A stretch of 61,211 nucleotides of DNA, from contig NZ_NOII01000006.1 in the NCBI RefSeq assembly GCF_002245695.1, positions 1 to 61,211 of the forward strand, read 5' to 3'. The notes beneath the pieces are model-generated. The model worked only from the letters and a program-made list of their open reading frames with translations, had not been told where the DNA came from and ran no database searches. This document shows, piece after piece, positions 51,356-61,211 of the stretch (the first letter of the stretch is position 1; the number at the start of each line of letters is the position of its first letter). This stretch comes from Fictibacillus aquaticus (GTDB taxonomy: Bacteria; Bacillota; Bacilli; Bacillales; Fictibacillaceae). Position numbers and translations under genes: made by a program.

Positions 51356-52045
51356 TTATTGCTCCTCCTGTCTCTCTCTTAAAATGGCTTTCGCAAAAAG
51401 CAGATCATCTGCTGTTGTCAGTTTAATATTCCGGTAGTCCCCTTCGACTACCGCTACCGCCTCGCCGTATTTTTCCGCGAGGCTGGCATCATCCGTTCCG
51501 AGCCAGCCATCAGCTGCTGCTCTCGTGTGGAATTTTTTTATGACTGAAAGACGAAAAGCTTGTGGGGTCTGAGCAGCCCACAAGCTGGATCGGTCCATCG
51601 TATGCGTGACCTGTCCTTCTTTAATATGTTTAATCGTGTCTTTGACGGGAACAGCCAGAACAGCTGCACCGGTCTCGTCCGCCTTTTCAGCAAGAGAGTG
51701 AATGTCCTTCTCTGCTACAAACGGCCTCGCCCCGTCATGTATGAGGACAAGCCCGTCGTCATCGAGCGCTTTCAGTCCTTCATACACGCTGTCCTGCCGC
51801 TCTTTTCCGCCAGGCACGATGTTTTCTATCTTTTTATAACCGTAAAACTGCCGAAATTCCTCCAGCAGCCTCATCTCGCGTTCGTTGCCGACAAGGATGA
51901 TCCCGCTGCACCACGGATCGTTCTCAAACACCTTTATCGTATGCGCGATGACAGGCATTCCTTCAAGCTCGATCCATTGCTTGTTCTTGCCTGCGTTCAT
52001 CCTTTTGCCTTGGCCGGCTGCCAATACAATCGCTTTGTATTCCAC
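51356..52045 (-). CDS. ispD: 2-C-methyl-D-erythritol 4-phosphate cytidylyltransferase
   Basis: About 229 residues: nucleotidyltransferase with AAGQGKRM and LIHDGARPF, converting MEP and CTP to CDP-ME. I prefer the GTG at 52045 (start [10 protein letters not shown]), which follows GGTGGGG by about 6 bases. A GTG four codons earlier (52057) has only a weak ribosome binding site. Confidence 0.95.
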   Translation of the reverse strand: MEYKAIVLAAGQGKRMNAGKNKQWIELEGMPVIAHTIKVFENDPWCSGIILVGNEREMRLLEEFRQFYGYKKIENIVPGGKERQDSVYEGLKALDDDGLVLIHDGARPFVAEKDIHSLAEKADETGAAVLAVPVKDTIKHIKEGQVTHTMDRSSLWAAQTPQAFRLSVIKKFHTRAAADGWLGTDDASLAEKYGEAVAVVEGDYRNIKLTTADDLLFAKAILRERQEEQ

Positions 52046-52066
52046 TTTCTTCCCCACCGTTCTTTG

Positions 52067-53167
52067 TTACAGCGCCTTTTCAAGCAATTTAGGCTTTGCG
52101 AAAATCATCCGTCCTGCCGACGTCTGAAGAACGCTGGTTACGAGTACATCGATCGTTTTGCCGATATAGTCTCGTCCGTCTTCTACGACAATCATTGTGC
52201 CGTCATCGAGGTACGCGATACCTTGATTATGCTCCTTGCCGTCTTTAATGACCTGAACGAGCAGCTCTTCTCCCGGAAGAACGACCGGTTTCACCGCGTT
52301 GGCGAGATCATTGATGTTCAGCACTGAAACGTTCTGCAATTCGCAGACCTTGTTCAAGTTAAAATCATTGGTCACAACAAATCCGCCCGTTACCTGCGCG
52401 AGTTTCACAAGCTTGCTGTCTACCTCTGAAACTTCATCAAAATCACCTTCATAAATCTCAACTTTGATCGACAGCTCTTTTTGTATTCTGTTCAAGATAT
52501 CCAGTCCGCGTCGTCCGCGGTTCCTTTTCAGCACGTCTGATGAATCGGCGATATACTGCAGCTCTTCAAGAACAAAACGAGGAATGACAAGCGGGCCTTC
52601 GAGAAAACCTGTCTGGCAGATATCCGCGATTCGTCCGTCGATGATGACGCTCGTATCGAGTATCTTCTGCTTGCTTTTATGCTTGCTGTTTTCGCCGTCT
52701 TTTTTCTTTTCCTTGCCCGTCCGGTTAATCGAGAACAGCTGAATCAGTTCGTCCCTCTTTTTAAAGCCGACCTGAAAACCTAGATAGCCGAGAAGGAACG
52801 TGATGAAAATCGGCACAACTGAGCTCACCACTACAATGTCCATATTGTTAAGCGGCAGCTGAATCAGGAATGCTACGATCAACCCGAAGATCAGCCCCAT
52901 CGTACCGAACAGCACATCGGTCACGGGTGCTTTTACCACCGTTTCCTCAGCCCATCTAATCAATCCAGTCACATAATCGGAGAGCCAAAAAGTAGATAAA
53001 TAAAATATAATGGCACCTATCGCGGCTCCCGTATATGGAGAAAGCAATTCAGACGGCACATCCCCTATATTCATGATACGGATCAAATCAGGCACATATA
53101 AATATCCCAGCATGCCGCCGGTAACTATGAAAAATAATTGCACGATTCGTTTAAGCATGCCCTTCAC
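52067..53167 (-). CDS. yacL: PIN/TRAM-domain membrane protein YacL
   Basis: A 366-residue protein: four N-terminal membrane segments (about 1-130), a PIN-like nuclease domain with [13 protein letters not shown] (about 170) and further acidic residues (DFNLN), then a C-terminal TRAM RNA-binding domain. Its activity in B. subtilis is not established; the domains suggest membrane-linked RNA cleavage. GGTGAAGGGC precedes the ATG. It lies between disA and ispD as in B. subtilis. Confidence 0.9.
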   Translation of the reverse strand: MKGMLKRIVQLFFIVTGGMLGYLYVPDLIRIMNIGDVPSELLSPYTGAAIGAIIFYLSTFWLSDYVTGLIRWAEETVVKAPVTDVLFGTMGLIFGLIVAFLIQLPLNNMDIVVVSSVVPIFITFLLGYLGFQVGFKKRDELIQLFSINRTGKEKKKDGENSKHKSKQKILDTSVIIDGRIADICQTGFLEGPLVIPRFVLEELQYIADSSDVLKRNRGRRGLDILNRIQKELSIKVEIYEGDFDEVSEVDSKLVKLAQVTGGFVVTNDFNLNKVCELQNVSVLNINDLANAVKPVVLPGEELLVQVIKDGKEHNQGIAYLDDGTMIVVEDGRDYIGKTIDVLVTSVLQTSAGRMIFAKPKLLEKAL

Positions 53168-53270
53168 CTCCCCTAATCATTATTCACAAAATAAAAGAAT
53201 ACAAACTTCAAAAATATAAAAAACATAAGTTTATCATGATAAGCATAGTCCCGCTTTTCGCGGCCGGCTA

Positions 53271-54344
53271 TTAAATATGCCTGTCTACAAACAGCTGCTC
53301 CTGAATGCGCTTTAAGCCTTCTTTTACTTTTTTGGCACGAATTTCTCCGATTCCTTCAACATCATCCAGCTCGGCGATCGTGGCTCTGAGAATCTGAGGC
53401 AGATTCTCGAATGTCTCAGTCAGGTTCTCAATAATAACGGCTGGCAGCCTCGGAATTTTTGTCAAAATCCTGAATCCGCGCGGGTGAACCATCTCTTCCT
53501 GAAGGTTTAGTCCTGAAGAGAACCCTAGAAGCTTCATGATGACCGTCTCGTCGAACAGCTCTTCGCTCGAAAGCTTTTTCAGCTGTCTTAAGATCTGATA
53601 CGGATCCTGAGTGACATCCTTCATATAGTCTTTAATCAGCAGGATTGCTTCTTCTTCGATGTTGGAAACAAGCTCTTCCATCTGGATCCTGATCAGCCTG
53701 CCTTCAACGCCTAGTTCATTAACATATTTAATGATTTCATTTTTTATTCGTAAAACCATCTCAATACGGTGAATAACCTGCGTCACTTCCTGGTAGGTGA
53801 CAAGCTCTTCAAACTCGAGAGCACCCAGATTCGTAACACTCTGATCAAAGACAACCTTGTATTTCTCGAGCGTCTGTATCGCCTGGTTCGCCTTCGTCAG
53901 GATAACACCGATGTCTTTCAGTGAATAGCGGATCACGCCTTGATACAAAGTGATGACATTTCTCCGCTGCGAGATCGAGATCACGAGATTTCCTGTCTGG
54001 CGCGCTACCCGTTCAGCTGTACGGTGGCGAATACCCGTTTCCGTGGAAGGAATGATCGTATCCGGCACAAGCTGCGTGTTGGCGAACAGAATTTTGGTGG
54101 CATCTTCGTTCAAAATGATCGCGCCGTCCATCTTTGCAAGCTCATATAGCGAAGCGGGTGAATATTTACAGTTGATCGAGAATCCTCCATCGACGATCTG
54201 CTGTACTTTATCGTTATGGCCTACAACGATCAGTCCGCCTGTTTTTGCGCGCAGCACGTTGTCGATCCCGTCGCGGAGCGGTGTTCCCGGTGCCACAAGC
54301 TGCAGCATGTGGCTGATAATGGCCTCTTTTATTGAATGATCCAT
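53271..54344 (-). CDS. disA: DNA integrity scanning diadenylate cyclase DisA
   Basis: A 357-residue octameric c-di-AMP synthase that scans DNA for branched structures. DAC-domain motifs DGAIIL and [11 protein letters not shown] are present, followed by a helical linker and a C-terminal helix-hairpin-helix ([21 protein letters not shown]). It starts 6 bp after the radA stop, matching the known functional link between RadA and DisA. Confidence 0.98.
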   Translation of the reverse strand: MDHSIKEAIISHMLQLVAPGTPLRDGIDNVLRAKTGGLIVVGHNDKVQQIVDGGFSINCKYSPASLYELAKMDGAIILNEDATKILFANTQLVPDTIIPSTETGIRHRTAERVARQTGNLVISISQRRNVITLYQGVIRYSLKDIGVILTKANQAIQTLEKYKVVFDQSVTNLGALEFEELVTYQEVTQVIHRIEMVLRIKNEIIKYVNELGVEGRLIRIQMEELVSNIEEEAILLIKDYMKDVTQDPYQILRQLKKLSSEELFDETVIMKLLGFSSGLNLQEEMVHPRGFRILTKIPRLPAVIIENLTETFENLPQILRATIAELDDVEGIGEIRAKKVKEGLKRIQEQLFVDRHI

Positions 54345-54350
54345 GTGAAA

Positions 54351-55730
54351 TTATCCTCCTAATGCATACTGCAGGGCTTCGTCCACAGTGGACACACCCA
54401 CGATTTCAATACCATCCGGCACGGTCCAGCCGCCGATGTTCTTATCCGGAATGATCGCTCTTGTAAAGCCAAGCTTAGCTGCTTCATGTACCCTTTGGTC
54501 GATCCGGGACACGCGGCGTACTTCTCCTGTCAGGCCGACCTCGCCGATCAGCACATCTGTCGGCCGGGTCGTTTCATCGCGAAAGCTTGACGCTACGCTG
54601 ACCGCAACCGCTAAGTCGACGGCAGGCTCATCAATACGCACCCCGCCAGCTACATTCAAGTATGCATCCTGATTTTGCAGCAGCAGTCCTACCCTTTTTT
54701 CAAGCACTGCCATAAGCAGCGACACCCGGTTATGATCGATCCCCGTCGCCATCCGCTTCGGGTTATGGAAGCTTGTCGGCGAGATCAGCGCCTGTATCTC
54801 TACAAGCATCGGCCTCGTCCCTTCAAGCGATGCAACAACTGTTGATCCAACGGTCCTTGTAGAACGATCCTGTAAAAATATTTCAGATGGGTTCAGAACT
54901 TCTTCCAGACCCAGTTCTTTCATCTCGAAAACGCCGATTTCATTCGTGGAGCCGAAGCGGTTTTTTACCGCCCTCAGTATACGGAACGTGTGATGACGCT
55001 CTCCTTCAAAGTATAGCACTGCATCCACCATATGTTCGAGCATGCGGGGTCCTGCGATCGCCCCTTCTTTTGTAACATGTCCTACAATGAATACAGCTAT
55101 GTTATTTGTCTTGGCCATGCGCATAAAATGCGATGTGCACTCGCGCACCTGCGAGACGCTCCCAGGAGCAGAGGTGACTTCCGAGCGGTAAACAGTTTGA
55201 ATGGAGTCGATGATCATGATAGAAGGCTTAATTTCGTTCATGGCCATTTCGATATATTCTACATCCGTTTCGGAATAGACATACAAGTCCTTGACTGTCA
55301 CGTTCAGACGGTCAGCACGAAGCTTGATCTGCTTGACTGATTCCTCCCCTGATATGTACAGGACCCGCTCTCCTCTTTGAGCGAGCTGAAACGAAACCTG
55401 TAATAGCAGTGTTGATTTCCCGATTCCCGGATCTCCTCCTACAAGAATAAGAGAGCCAGGCACGATTCCGCCTCCGAGAACGCGGTTAAGTTCCTGATAG
55501 TTGGTCGGAATTCTCGGTTCTTGTTCACTTTTAACCTCAGATATTGACTGCGGCTTCTGATGTTTTTCCGTCCTTGCCGTGGAAAGACCCCTGACTGGAG
55601 CATCCTTTTTTATGAGCTCCTCGACCATCGTATTCCATGCCTGGCAGCCAGGGCATTTTCCCATCCATTTCGGAGACTCGTAGCCGCAATCCTGACACAT
55701 GAAAATTGACTTGCTTTTTGCCTTTGCCAT
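54351..55730 (-). CDS. radA: DNA repair protein RadA (Sms)
   Basis: A 459-residue RecA-like helicase for branch migration in recombination: zinc finger [18 protein letters not shown] (12-29), Walker [11 protein letters not shown] (about 98-107), RadA motif KNRFGS and a C-terminal Lon-like domain. Followed by disA. The 167 bp upstream contain the clpC terminator. Confidence 0.98.
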   Translation of the reverse strand: MAKAKSKSIFMCQDCGYESPKWMGKCPGCQAWNTMVEELIKKDAPVRGLSTARTEKHQKPQSISEVKSEQEPRIPTNYQELNRVLGGGIVPGSLILVGGDPGIGKSTLLLQVSFQLAQRGERVLYISGEESVKQIKLRADRLNVTVKDLYVYSETDVEYIEMAMNEIKPSIMIIDSIQTVYRSEVTSAPGSVSQVRECTSHFMRMAKTNNIAVFIVGHVTKEGAIAGPRMLEHMVDAVLYFEGERHHTFRILRAVKNRFGSTNEIGVFEMKELGLEEVLNPSEIFLQDRSTRTVGSTVVASLEGTRPMLVEIQALISPTSFHNPKRMATGIDHNRVSLLMAVLEKRVGLLLQNQDAYLNVAGGVRIDEPAVDLAVAVSVASSFRDETTRPTDVLIGEVGLTGEVRRVSRIDQRVHEAAKLGFTRAIIPDKNIGGWTVPDGIEIVGVSTVDEALQYALGG

Positions 55731-55849
55731 CCCGTTACACCTTCTCTATCCGTTCATTTTATCCGTTATTCTCATCATATCACAAAACCTGTTTTTCCTT
55801 TCCAGATGAGGTCTTGCTTTTGCATGATAAACGTTGAAATTATTTCGAC

Positions 55850-55885
55850 AAAAACCCGAAAGACATGACTGCCTTTCGGGTTTTT
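55850..55885 (-). terminator. intrinsic terminator after clpC
   Basis: A perfect 13-bp stem AAAAACCCGAAAG/CTTTCGGGTTTTT (55850-55862 with 55873-55885), 12 bp past the clpC stop. It separates the ctsR operon from radA, at least partly. Confidence 0.88.
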
Positions 55886-55897
55886 CTTCAGCAATAT

Positions 55898-58324
55898 TTA
55901 AGAACCGACAGTTTCTACCACAAATTCGTTAGATTCCACATCGATCTTGACGGTCTGGCCTTTGTTGATGTTGCCTCGCAGCAGCTCTTCAGACAGACGG
56001 TCTTCAATCTTGCGCTGAAGCGCTCTGCGGAGCGGACGCGCTCCATAATCTGGATCATAGCCTTCTTCCGTAATCTTATCGAGAGCCGCTTCAGTCAGCT
56101 CGATCTCAATCCCTTGATCCTTGAGGCGTGACCTTAAAGAATCCGCCATCAGTCTCACGATACGCTTGAGGTGCTCTTTTTCAAGCGAGTGGAAAACGAT
56201 GATCTCGTCGATACGGTTTAAGAATTCAGGACGGAACGCCTTTTTCAGCTCATCCATCACTTTTGATTTCATATCATTGTATTTCTGATCCTCAGAGTTA
56301 ACGGCAAACCCGAGTGAACGGTTGCGTTTGAGTGTGCTCGCCCCAACGTTTGATGTCATGATAACAACCGTGTTGCGGAAGTCGACTGTGCGCCCTTTTG
56401 AATCTGTCAGACGGCCGTCTTCAAGCACCTGCAGCAAGATGTTGAACACTTCAGGGTGCGCTTTTTCAATCTCATCGAGCAAGATAACTGAATACGGCTT
56501 GCGGCGGACCTTCTCTGTCAGCTGGCCGCCTTCATCATGGCCCACATACCCAGGAGGCGAGCCGACGAGACGTGACGTCGTATGCTTCTCCATGTACTCG
56601 GACATATCGATACGGATGATCGCATCCTCGTCGCCGAACAGCGATTCTGCTACCGCACGGGCAAGCTCTGTCTTACCTACCCCTGTCGGCCCTAAGAAAA
56701 TGAAGGAGCCGATCGGACGCTTCGGATCTTTAAGACCTGCTCTTGCACGGCGTATCGCTTTGGAGATCGACTGTACCGCTTCAGACTGTCCGATAACTCG
56801 GTCATGCAGGATTTCTTCAAGTCTGAGCAGGCGCTCTGTTTCTTCCTCAGCAAGCTTCGATACAGGAATTCCCGTCCAGCTCGACACGACCTGTGCGATA
56901 TCTTCCGGTGTTACTTCTGTATTTTCCTTGCCTTGCTTCTGTTTCCAAACATCCTTCGTCTTTTCAAGCTCTTCGCGAAGGCGCTGTTCTGTGTCTCTTA
57001 GTGATGCAGCTTTCTCAAACTCCTGGCTCTGAACCGATGCATCCTTTTCCTTGCGCACCTCATCCAGCTTCTGCTCGAGCTCTTTCAAGTTCGGCGGAGC
57101 CGTGTAAGAGCGAAGGCGTACTTTAGATGCAGCCTCATCGATCAAATCGATCGCTTTATCCGGAAGGAAGCGGTCAGAAATATAACGGTCAGAGAGCTGT
57201 ACGGATGCTTCAATCGCATCATCTGTAATCGTTACACGGTGATGCGCTTCATAGCGGTCACGCAGTCCCTGCAAGATCTTGATGCTTTCGTCCTTTGTCG
57301 GCTGATCCACCGTGATCGGCTGGAAGCGGCGTTCTAAGGCAGCATCTTTTTCAATATATTTGCGGTACTCGTCAAGCGTTGTCGCACCGATACACTGCAA
57401 TTCGCCTCGAGCAAGCGCGGGCTTCAGGATGTTCGACGCATCGATCGCTCCTTCTGCTCCCCCTGCTCCGATCAGCGTATGAAGCTCATCGATAAACAGG
57501 ATAATGTTGCCCGCCTGCCTGATTTCGTCCATGACCTTCTTCAGACGGTCCTCAAACTCACCGCGGTATTTCGTTCCTGCTACAACAGTTCCCATATCGA
57601 GCGTCATAACACGCTTGTCGCGCAGCGTTTCCGGCACTTCATTATTGATGATCTGCTGTGCAAGACCCTCTGCAATAGCTGTTTTACCGACACCCGGCTC
57701 ACCGATCAGCACCGGGTTGTTTTTCGTACGGCGGCTCAGCACCTCAATCACACGCTGTATTTCCTTCGCACGCCCGATCACAGGATCTAAGCTTCCATCT
57801 CTGGCAATCGACGTCAAGTCACGTGCTAGACTGTCGAGAGTAGGCGTATTCGCGCTGGCAGACGCTCCTCTGTGTCCTGAAGAGGATTCGTTGCTTCCAA
57901 GCAGCTGAAGCACTTGCTGACGTGCTTTGTTCAGGCTGACACCAAGATTGTTCAGCACACGTGCTGCCACACCTTCACCTTCACGGATAAGTCCTAGCAG
58001 GATGTGCTCTGTTCCCACATATGAGTGGCCGAGCTTTCTTGCTTCATCCATTGACAGTTCAATCACTTTTTTCGCTCTTGGCGTGTAATGGATGGTTTGT
58101 ACGGCTTCCTGCCCACGGCCGATTAATGTTTCGACCTCTTTTTGGATTTTTTCCGAACCAAGTCCAAGCACTTGAAGAGCTTTGGCAGCAATTCCTTCTC
58201 CTTCACGGACAAGGCCCAGCAGGATATGCTCCGTACCCACATTATTGTGGCCAAGGCGAATCGCTTCCTCCTGTGCCAGTGCCAATACTTTTTGTGCGCG
58301 TTCAGTAAATCGACCAAACATCAT
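55898..58324 (-). CDS. clpC: ATP-dependent Clp protease ATPase subunit ClpC
   Basis: A 808-residue Hsp100 unfoldase: N-domain with two repeats (about 1-145), AAA1 with GEPGVGKT, coiled M-domain with a UVR-like segment (about 410-470) for adaptor binding, and AAA2 with [12 protein letters not shown]. Partners are ClpP, MecA and McsB; it degrades arginine-phosphorylated proteins. Start at 58324 ([11 protein letters not shown]) is 10 bases after AAGGAG; a GTG three codons earlier touches that site. Confidence 0.98.
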   Translation of the reverse strand: MMFGRFTERAQKVLALAQEEAIRLGHNNVGTEHILLGLVREGEGIAAKALQVLGLGSEKIQKEVETLIGRGQEAVQTIHYTPRAKKVIELSMDEARKLGHSYVGTEHILLGLIREGEGVAARVLNNLGVSLNKARQQVLQLLGSNESSSGHRGASASANTPTLDSLARDLTSIARDGSLDPVIGRAKEIQRVIEVLSRRTKNNPVLIGEPGVGKTAIAEGLAQQIINNEVPETLRDKRVMTLDMGTVVAGTKYRGEFEDRLKKVMDEIRQAGNIILFIDELHTLIGAGGAEGAIDASNILKPALARGELQCIGATTLDEYRKYIEKDAALERRFQPITVDQPTKDESIKILQGLRDRYEAHHRVTITDDAIEASVQLSDRYISDRFLPDKAIDLIDEAASKVRLRSYTAPPNLKELEQKLDEVRKEKDASVQSQEFEKAASLRDTEQRLREELEKTKDVWKQKQGKENTEVTPEDIAQVVSSWTGIPVSKLAEEETERLLRLEEILHDRVIGQSEAVQSISKAIRRARAGLKDPKRPIGSFIFLGPTGVGKTELARAVAESLFGDEDAIIRIDMSEYMEKHTTSRLVGSPPGYVGHDEGGQLTEKVRRKPYSVILLDEIEKAHPEVFNILLQVLEDGRLTDSKGRTVDFRNTVVIMTSNVGASTLKRNRSLGFAVNSEDQKYNDMKSKVMDELKKAFRPEFLNRIDEIIVFHSLEKEHLKRIVRLMADSLRSRLKDQGIEIELTEAALDKITEEGYDPDYGARPLRRALQRKIEDRLSEELLRGNINKGQTVKIDVESNEFVVETVGS

Positions 58325-58338
58325 AACATTCACGCTCC

Positions 58339-59406
58339 TTATCTATTTTCAAAATGCAATCGTTCACGAATTAAGGCTGCCCGGCGGATGTCCCGCTCCT
58401 CAGCATTCAGGGATTCGCCAGCATATTGCTGAAGAAATCCGGGCTGGGTAAGTATCATCAATTCATTAAGTATTGATTTGGATAAGCCGGATATCATATT
58501 CAGATCTATCCCGAGGCGTACATCAGAAAGGCACTGTGCTGCCTCATTGGACGGGATGATGCGGCTATTGGACAAGATGCCGTATGAACGGTATACCCTG
58601 TCTTCAAGCTGAAGCTTCAGCGTATCATACAGCTGCTTTCTTGCCGATTCTTCCTGCTGTATCACCTGCTGTACAACATCTGTCAGATCCTCCGCCATAT
58701 CCTCTTCAAGCTTCCCGAGTGTCATCTGGTTTGATATCTGAAAAATATTGCCCTGCGCCTCTGTTCCCTCACCGTAAATCCCTCTTACAGCAAGCCCAAG
58801 CTGGTTTACCGCTGGTATAAGACGGCTTATCTTTTTTGTTAAAACGAGTGCCGGCAAGTGCATCATCACCGATGCCCTTAAACCTGTTCCGACGTTTGTC
58901 GGGCAGCTCGTCAAGTAGCCTCTCTCTTCATCAAAAGCAAAGTCTGCCTTTGCTTCGATCCAGTCATCAATGCTGCTCGCACGCTTTAGCGCCTTTTGAA
59001 GCTGAAGACCAGGGTACAGGCACTGAATCCTAATATGGTCTTCTTCATTAATCATGACGCTCACTGACTCATCTTCATTGAGCAGCACAGCCCCCTCTTT
59101 AGAACGTTCCGCTAAATGCGGGCTTATCAGATGCTTTTCAACGAGCACCCTTTTTTCCACAGGCTGCAGCTCATTCATCATGAGCATTTCAAGCGGACCT
59201 GCCTGTTCGGTAGCATCCTGGCTGACGGCCTCTTTTATCGTATGAATGACAGCCTGCTGTTGCTCTTTAGAGGCAAGCGTCGGAAACACATATTCTTTTA
59301 AATTTCTCGCGAGCCTGATCCGGCTGCTCAGCACAATATTTGATTCGGGGCCGTCTTCCTTCATCCAAGGACTGATGGCCTCATTTAAAAACCGCTTAAA
59401 TGTCAC
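58339..59406 (-). CDS. mcsB: protein-arginine kinase McsB
   Basis: A 355-residue guanidino-kinase fold: [10 protein letters not shown] nucleotide-binding arginines, the NEEDHIR loop with catalytic Glu, [12 protein letters not shown], and a C-terminal RDIRRA motif that matches the RDXXRA allosteric pocket for phospho-arginine. It tags proteins for ClpCP and inactivates CtsR. The start is GTG after GGGGAGGG, overlapping mcsA by 11 bp. Confidence 0.97.
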   Translation of the reverse strand: MTFKRFLNEAISPWMKEDGPESNIVLSSRIRLARNLKEYVFPTLASKEQQQAVIHTIKEAVSQDATEQAGPLEMLMMNELQPVEKRVLVEKHLISPHLAERSKEGAVLLNEDESVSVMINEEDHIRIQCLYPGLQLQKALKRASSIDDWIEAKADFAFDEERGYLTSCPTNVGTGLRASVMMHLPALVLTKKISRLIPAVNQLGLAVRGIYGEGTEAQGNIFQISNQMTLGKLEEDMAEDLTDVVQQVIQQEESARKQLYDTLKLQLEDRVYRSYGILSNSRIIPSNEAAQCLSDVRLGIDLNMISGLSKSILNELMILTQPGFLQQYAGESLNAEERDIRRAALIRERLHFENR

Positions 59407-59938
59407 CAGAATCCCTCCCCGTATTCAATTTCTGCTCAAGCTTTCGAATCGTATCCCTCGTCTCAGCAGCTTTTTCAAACTCTTCCGATTGAATATGCCG
59501 CTGCATTTCCTGCTTTAATTCCTGCAGCATTTTCTTTTCCTGCAGGTTCACGCCTGCCCGCTTGGGGATCTTCCCGGCATGAAACGTGCTTCCGCCATGC
59601 ACCCGTTTAAGCATCGGATCCAGCTTCGAGCCAAATGTCTCATAACATTTTGCGCAGCCGAACCTTCCGATTTTAGCGAATTGCTGGTATGTCATACCGC
59701 ATTTGCCGCAGGCCTTGGAAGGAGAAATCCGTTCCCCGCCGCTGGAATTTTGCGCCGGTACATTCCCGTGCAGCATTCCTGAGAGCAAATGATGAATGGA
59801 AAATGTATTCGACCCCGGCATCCATTCTCCTTTTTCTTTTGCACAATGTTCACAAATATGGAATTCGGTTTTTTCCCCGTTTACGATTTTCGTAAAGTGA
59901 AGGGTAGCCGGCCTCTCTTGGCACTCTTCGCAATACAT
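59396..59938 (-). CDS. mcsA: McsB activator protein McsA
   Basis: A 180-residue protein with four CXXC zinc-binding pairs (CEEC, CEHC, CGKC, CAKC) and a C-terminal UVR motif ([22 protein letters not shown]) that contacts McsB. It activates McsB and links heat and oxidative stress to CtsR release. GGAGGG precedes the ATG. Second gene of the ctsR operon. Confidence 0.97.
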   Translation of the reverse strand: MYCEECQERPATLHFTKIVNGEKTEFHICEHCAKEKGEWMPGSNTFSIHHLLSGMLHGNVPAQNSSGGERISPSKACGKCGMTYQQFAKIGRFGCAKCYETFGSKLDPMLKRVHGGSTFHAGKIPKRAGVNLQEKKMLQELKQEMQRHIQSEEFEKAAETRDTIRKLEQKLNTGRDSGDI

Positions 59939-59974
59939 CTTTTTCCCTCCCCTAATATAAAATGAAACGGCTCA

Positions 59975-60442
59975 TCATGTTGTTCTATATTTTAATGTTT
60001 GAATCATCGCTTTTAAAAGATCAGCACGCAATCTGTCACGTCCAGGCAGCTCGATGTTCAGCACGGTCCTGTCCATCACACTCACCATGAGCCTTGCCTC
60101 TCGTTCATTGATGATCTCCTCATCCATCAGCCTGCGGATCACGCTCTCTGCACTGTTCTGCGAAATTTTATCGCCGATCAGATGAACAAGCTGGTCGATC
60201 AGATGAACATAGCTTTCTGTCTCCACCTTCATGATGCGGATATATCCGCCGCCGCCGCGCTTGCTTTCTACAACAAATCCTTTTTCAACAGTAAAACGTG
60301 TGTTGATCACGTAATTAATCTGAGAAGGCACACATTGAAACCGTTCTGCCACATCCGTCCTTTTGATCTCGATTGCCCTCTCATCCGCACTCGATAAAAT
60401 CTGCTTTAAGTAATTTTCGATGATGTCTGATATATTTCTCAC
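59975..60442 (-). CDS. ctsR: transcriptional repressor CtsR
   Basis: A 155-residue class III heat-shock repressor: winged helix-turn-helix with CVPSQINYVINTRF, the glycine-rich heat-sensing wing ESKRGGGGYIRI and a C-terminal dimer domain (MVSVMDRTVL). Start is GTG at 60442 after GGGGGTGA and matches the family N-terminus (NISDIIE). A frame extending to 60520 would run through the operator and promoter and is rejected. Confidence 0.97.
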   Translation of the reverse strand: MRNISDIIENYLKQILSSADERAIEIKRTDVAERFQCVPSQINYVINTRFTVEKGFVVESKRGGGGYIRIMKVETESYVHLIDQLVHLIGDKISQNSAESVIRRLMDEEIINEREARLMVSVMDRTVLNIELPGRDRLRADLLKAMIQTLKYRTT

Positions 60443-60465
60443 GCTTTCACCCCCACCCTCCTGAC

Positions 60466-60482
60466 TTTGACTATCTTTGACT
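60466..60482 (-). promoter_or_regulatory. CtsR operator (heptad direct repeat)
   Basis: On the minus strand AGTCAAA-GAT-AGTCAAA, a match to the CtsR box (RGTCAAA N3 RGTCAAA), just downstream of the -10 and upstream of the ctsR start. CtsR bound here would block its own operon. Confidence 0.92.
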
Positions 60483-60490
60483 ATATCTCC

Positions 60491-60520
60491 ATTATATCCA
60501 AAACACCGAAAAAAATGCAA
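60491..60520 (-). promoter_or_regulatory. sigma-A promoter of the ctsR operon
   Basis: On the minus strand TTGCAT (60515-60520), 18 bp, TATAAT (60491-60496). The CtsR box begins 8 bp downstream of the -10. No sigma-B promoter was convincing. Between 60521 and 60738 I see no gene or clear repeat. Confidence 0.82.
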
Positions 60521-60738
60521 TCACTCTCAGCAAAACATTATTACCCTTTTTCCCTTAAATTAACCCGGTTTAAACAGCGGTTTTATTGAGATGAGCGAAT
60601 TGTGAGCAGTAATTATTGGGATTGCTGGCTGGATAGATTAGAGTTTTGCTGTGGAGTGGCCGGGATGAGTCTCTGTACATGCCTTGGGTGGCATTAGTGT
60701 CATTATGAGGGTGCGAGGCTGGTTTAGGAGAGGGTCTT

Positions 60739-61009
60739 GACCGTAAATATGAATTTTTAGCCGTGAATTTGGTTTTTTTGCCTTTGTTTTTTGAATTTTG
60801 CCCGCAAATTTAATTTTTTGCCGGTAAATTGATTTGATGGGGGTTCACTGCAGCTCGATCCTATTGAAATGGATAAGGTGAGAGGTTAGTTGGGTGGGTT
60901 GGACCCGTAAATTTTGATTTAGACCTGTAATTCTAGATTTTGACCCGTATTTTTTCAACTTAGACTCGCAAATTTGTGTTTTGGACCCGCAAATCATTCT
61001 TAGGGGGAT
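60739..61009. repeat. two 20-21-bp phased arrays (CCCGYAAAT core) with duplicated tails
   Basis: First array: CCGTAAAT-like cores near 60741, 60761, 60781, 60802 and 60822. Second: ACCCGTAAAT, ACCTGTAAT, ACCCGTAT, ACTCGCAAAT and ACCCGCAAAT at 60903, 60923, 60943, 60964 and 60985. Spacing is 20-21 bp. Each array is followed by a related tail beginning GGGGG, then CTGCAGC (60840-60880 and 61003-61040). The core resembles the GCCCGC array at 9979. No gene in 60521-61130. Confidence 0.75.
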
Positions 61010-61131
61010 CTGCAGCAGCTTGATTCCAAGAAATAAGCTTCTTCGGTTTAATGCTAATTAGAAGATAATCGGTTTTTGGTTATCTTCCACCTTGTTTTTG
61101 CTCTTAATAACCCTCAATAATGTTCTTAAAC

Positions 61132-61165
61132 GCAAAAAAGAAGATAACCGCAGTTGGTTATCTTC
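61132..61165 (-). terminator. rRNA operon terminator
   Basis: A perfect 10-bp stem GAAGATAACC/GGTTATCTTC (61140-61149 with 61156-61165) follows the 5S end by a few bases; TTTTTTGCG follows on the minus strand. Confidence 0.92.
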
Positions 61166-61172
61166 TGTCCTT

Positions 61173-61211
61173 GCCCGGCCACGTCCTACTCTTACAGGGG
61201 GAAACCCCCAA
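61173..61211 (-). rRNA. 5S rRNA, 3' part (partial)
   Basis: The minus strand reads GGGGGTTTCCCCCT, GTAAGAGTAGGACG, then GGCCGGGC, the conserved 3' third of Bacillus 5S rRNA. The rest is off the right edge. A strong terminator directly follows, so this is the last gene of an rRNA operon upstream of ctsR, as in B. subtilis. Confidence 0.93.

Noticed and set aside
56322-57032. 236-codon plus-strand frame opposite clpC
   Set aside because: Ser/Arg-rich product typical of reading the complement of a conserved gene; clpC on the other strand is unambiguous.
60739-61009. CRISPR array or tRNA remnants by the rRNA operon
   Set aside because: The units are short and degenerate with a 20-21-bp period; no cloverleaf or CCA end can be formed.

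Overview
The window is a minus-strand-dominated piece of a low-to-moderate-GC, endospore-forming member of the Bacillaceae. Evidence for this is the complete Bacillus subtilis-type gene order from ctsR to rpsI, the sporulation and germination genes gerD, cwlD, pdaB and kbaA, and Bacillus-type ribosome binding sites. I cannot fix the genus from sequence alone; a Fictibacillus-like bacterium is a guess. Almost every gene reads right to left, so the natural reading order runs from high to low coordinates.

The window lies between two rRNA operons, both on the minus strand. The 3' end of a 5S rRNA and its terminator are at the right edge. The tandem promoters, leader and first bases of a 16S rRNA are at the left edge. 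In transcription order the segments are: (1) the ctsR-mcsA-mcsB-clpC proteostasis operon under a CtsR operator, then radA, disA, yacL, ispD, ispF and gltX; (2) a cysteine T-box leader followed by cysE, cysS, mrnC, rlmB, rae1 and sigH; (3) rpmG, secE, nusG, rplK, rplA, an L10 leader, rplJ and rplL; (4) an rsmC-like methyltransferase gene, rpoB, rpoC, the L7Ae-like gene, rpsL, rpsG, fusA and tuf; (5) the S10-spc-alpha ribosomal protein supercluster from rpsJ to rplQ, with secY, adk, map, infA and rpoA embedded; (6) the ECF vitamin transporter core ecfA1-ecfA2-ecfT, truA, rplM and rpsI; (7) a spore block of ybaK, cwlD and salA, with gerD and pdaB reading the other way, plus kbaA and one unrecognised small gene.

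The genes themselves are ordinary housekeeping genes. The unusual content is between them. A dispersed element of about 127-185 bp occurs five times (copies A-E). It folds into one nested hairpin with compensatory changes in all four stems. Four of the five copies have the same orientation and lie 28-67 bp beyond an intrinsic terminator. A 122-bp tandem repeat at 25.5-25.8 kb has a diverged relative at 43.6-43.9 kb. Two phased arrays share a CCCGC/T(A)AAT core: one has an exact 21-bp period (9.98-10.13 kb) and the other a 20-21-bp period (60.74-61.01 kb).

RNA-level signals include a Cys T-box, an L10 leader, a probable L13 leader, a three-way-junction candidate between rplK and rplA, and hairpins between several str-operon genes. 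Predicted sporulation promoters are a good sigma-G match upstream of gerD and a weaker sigma-E match upstream of pdaB. Start codons were adjusted from the longest possible reading frame for many genes (for example salA, truA, ecfT, rplE, rplP, rpsL, rplK, clpC and ctsR) using ribosome binding sites and known family N-termini.
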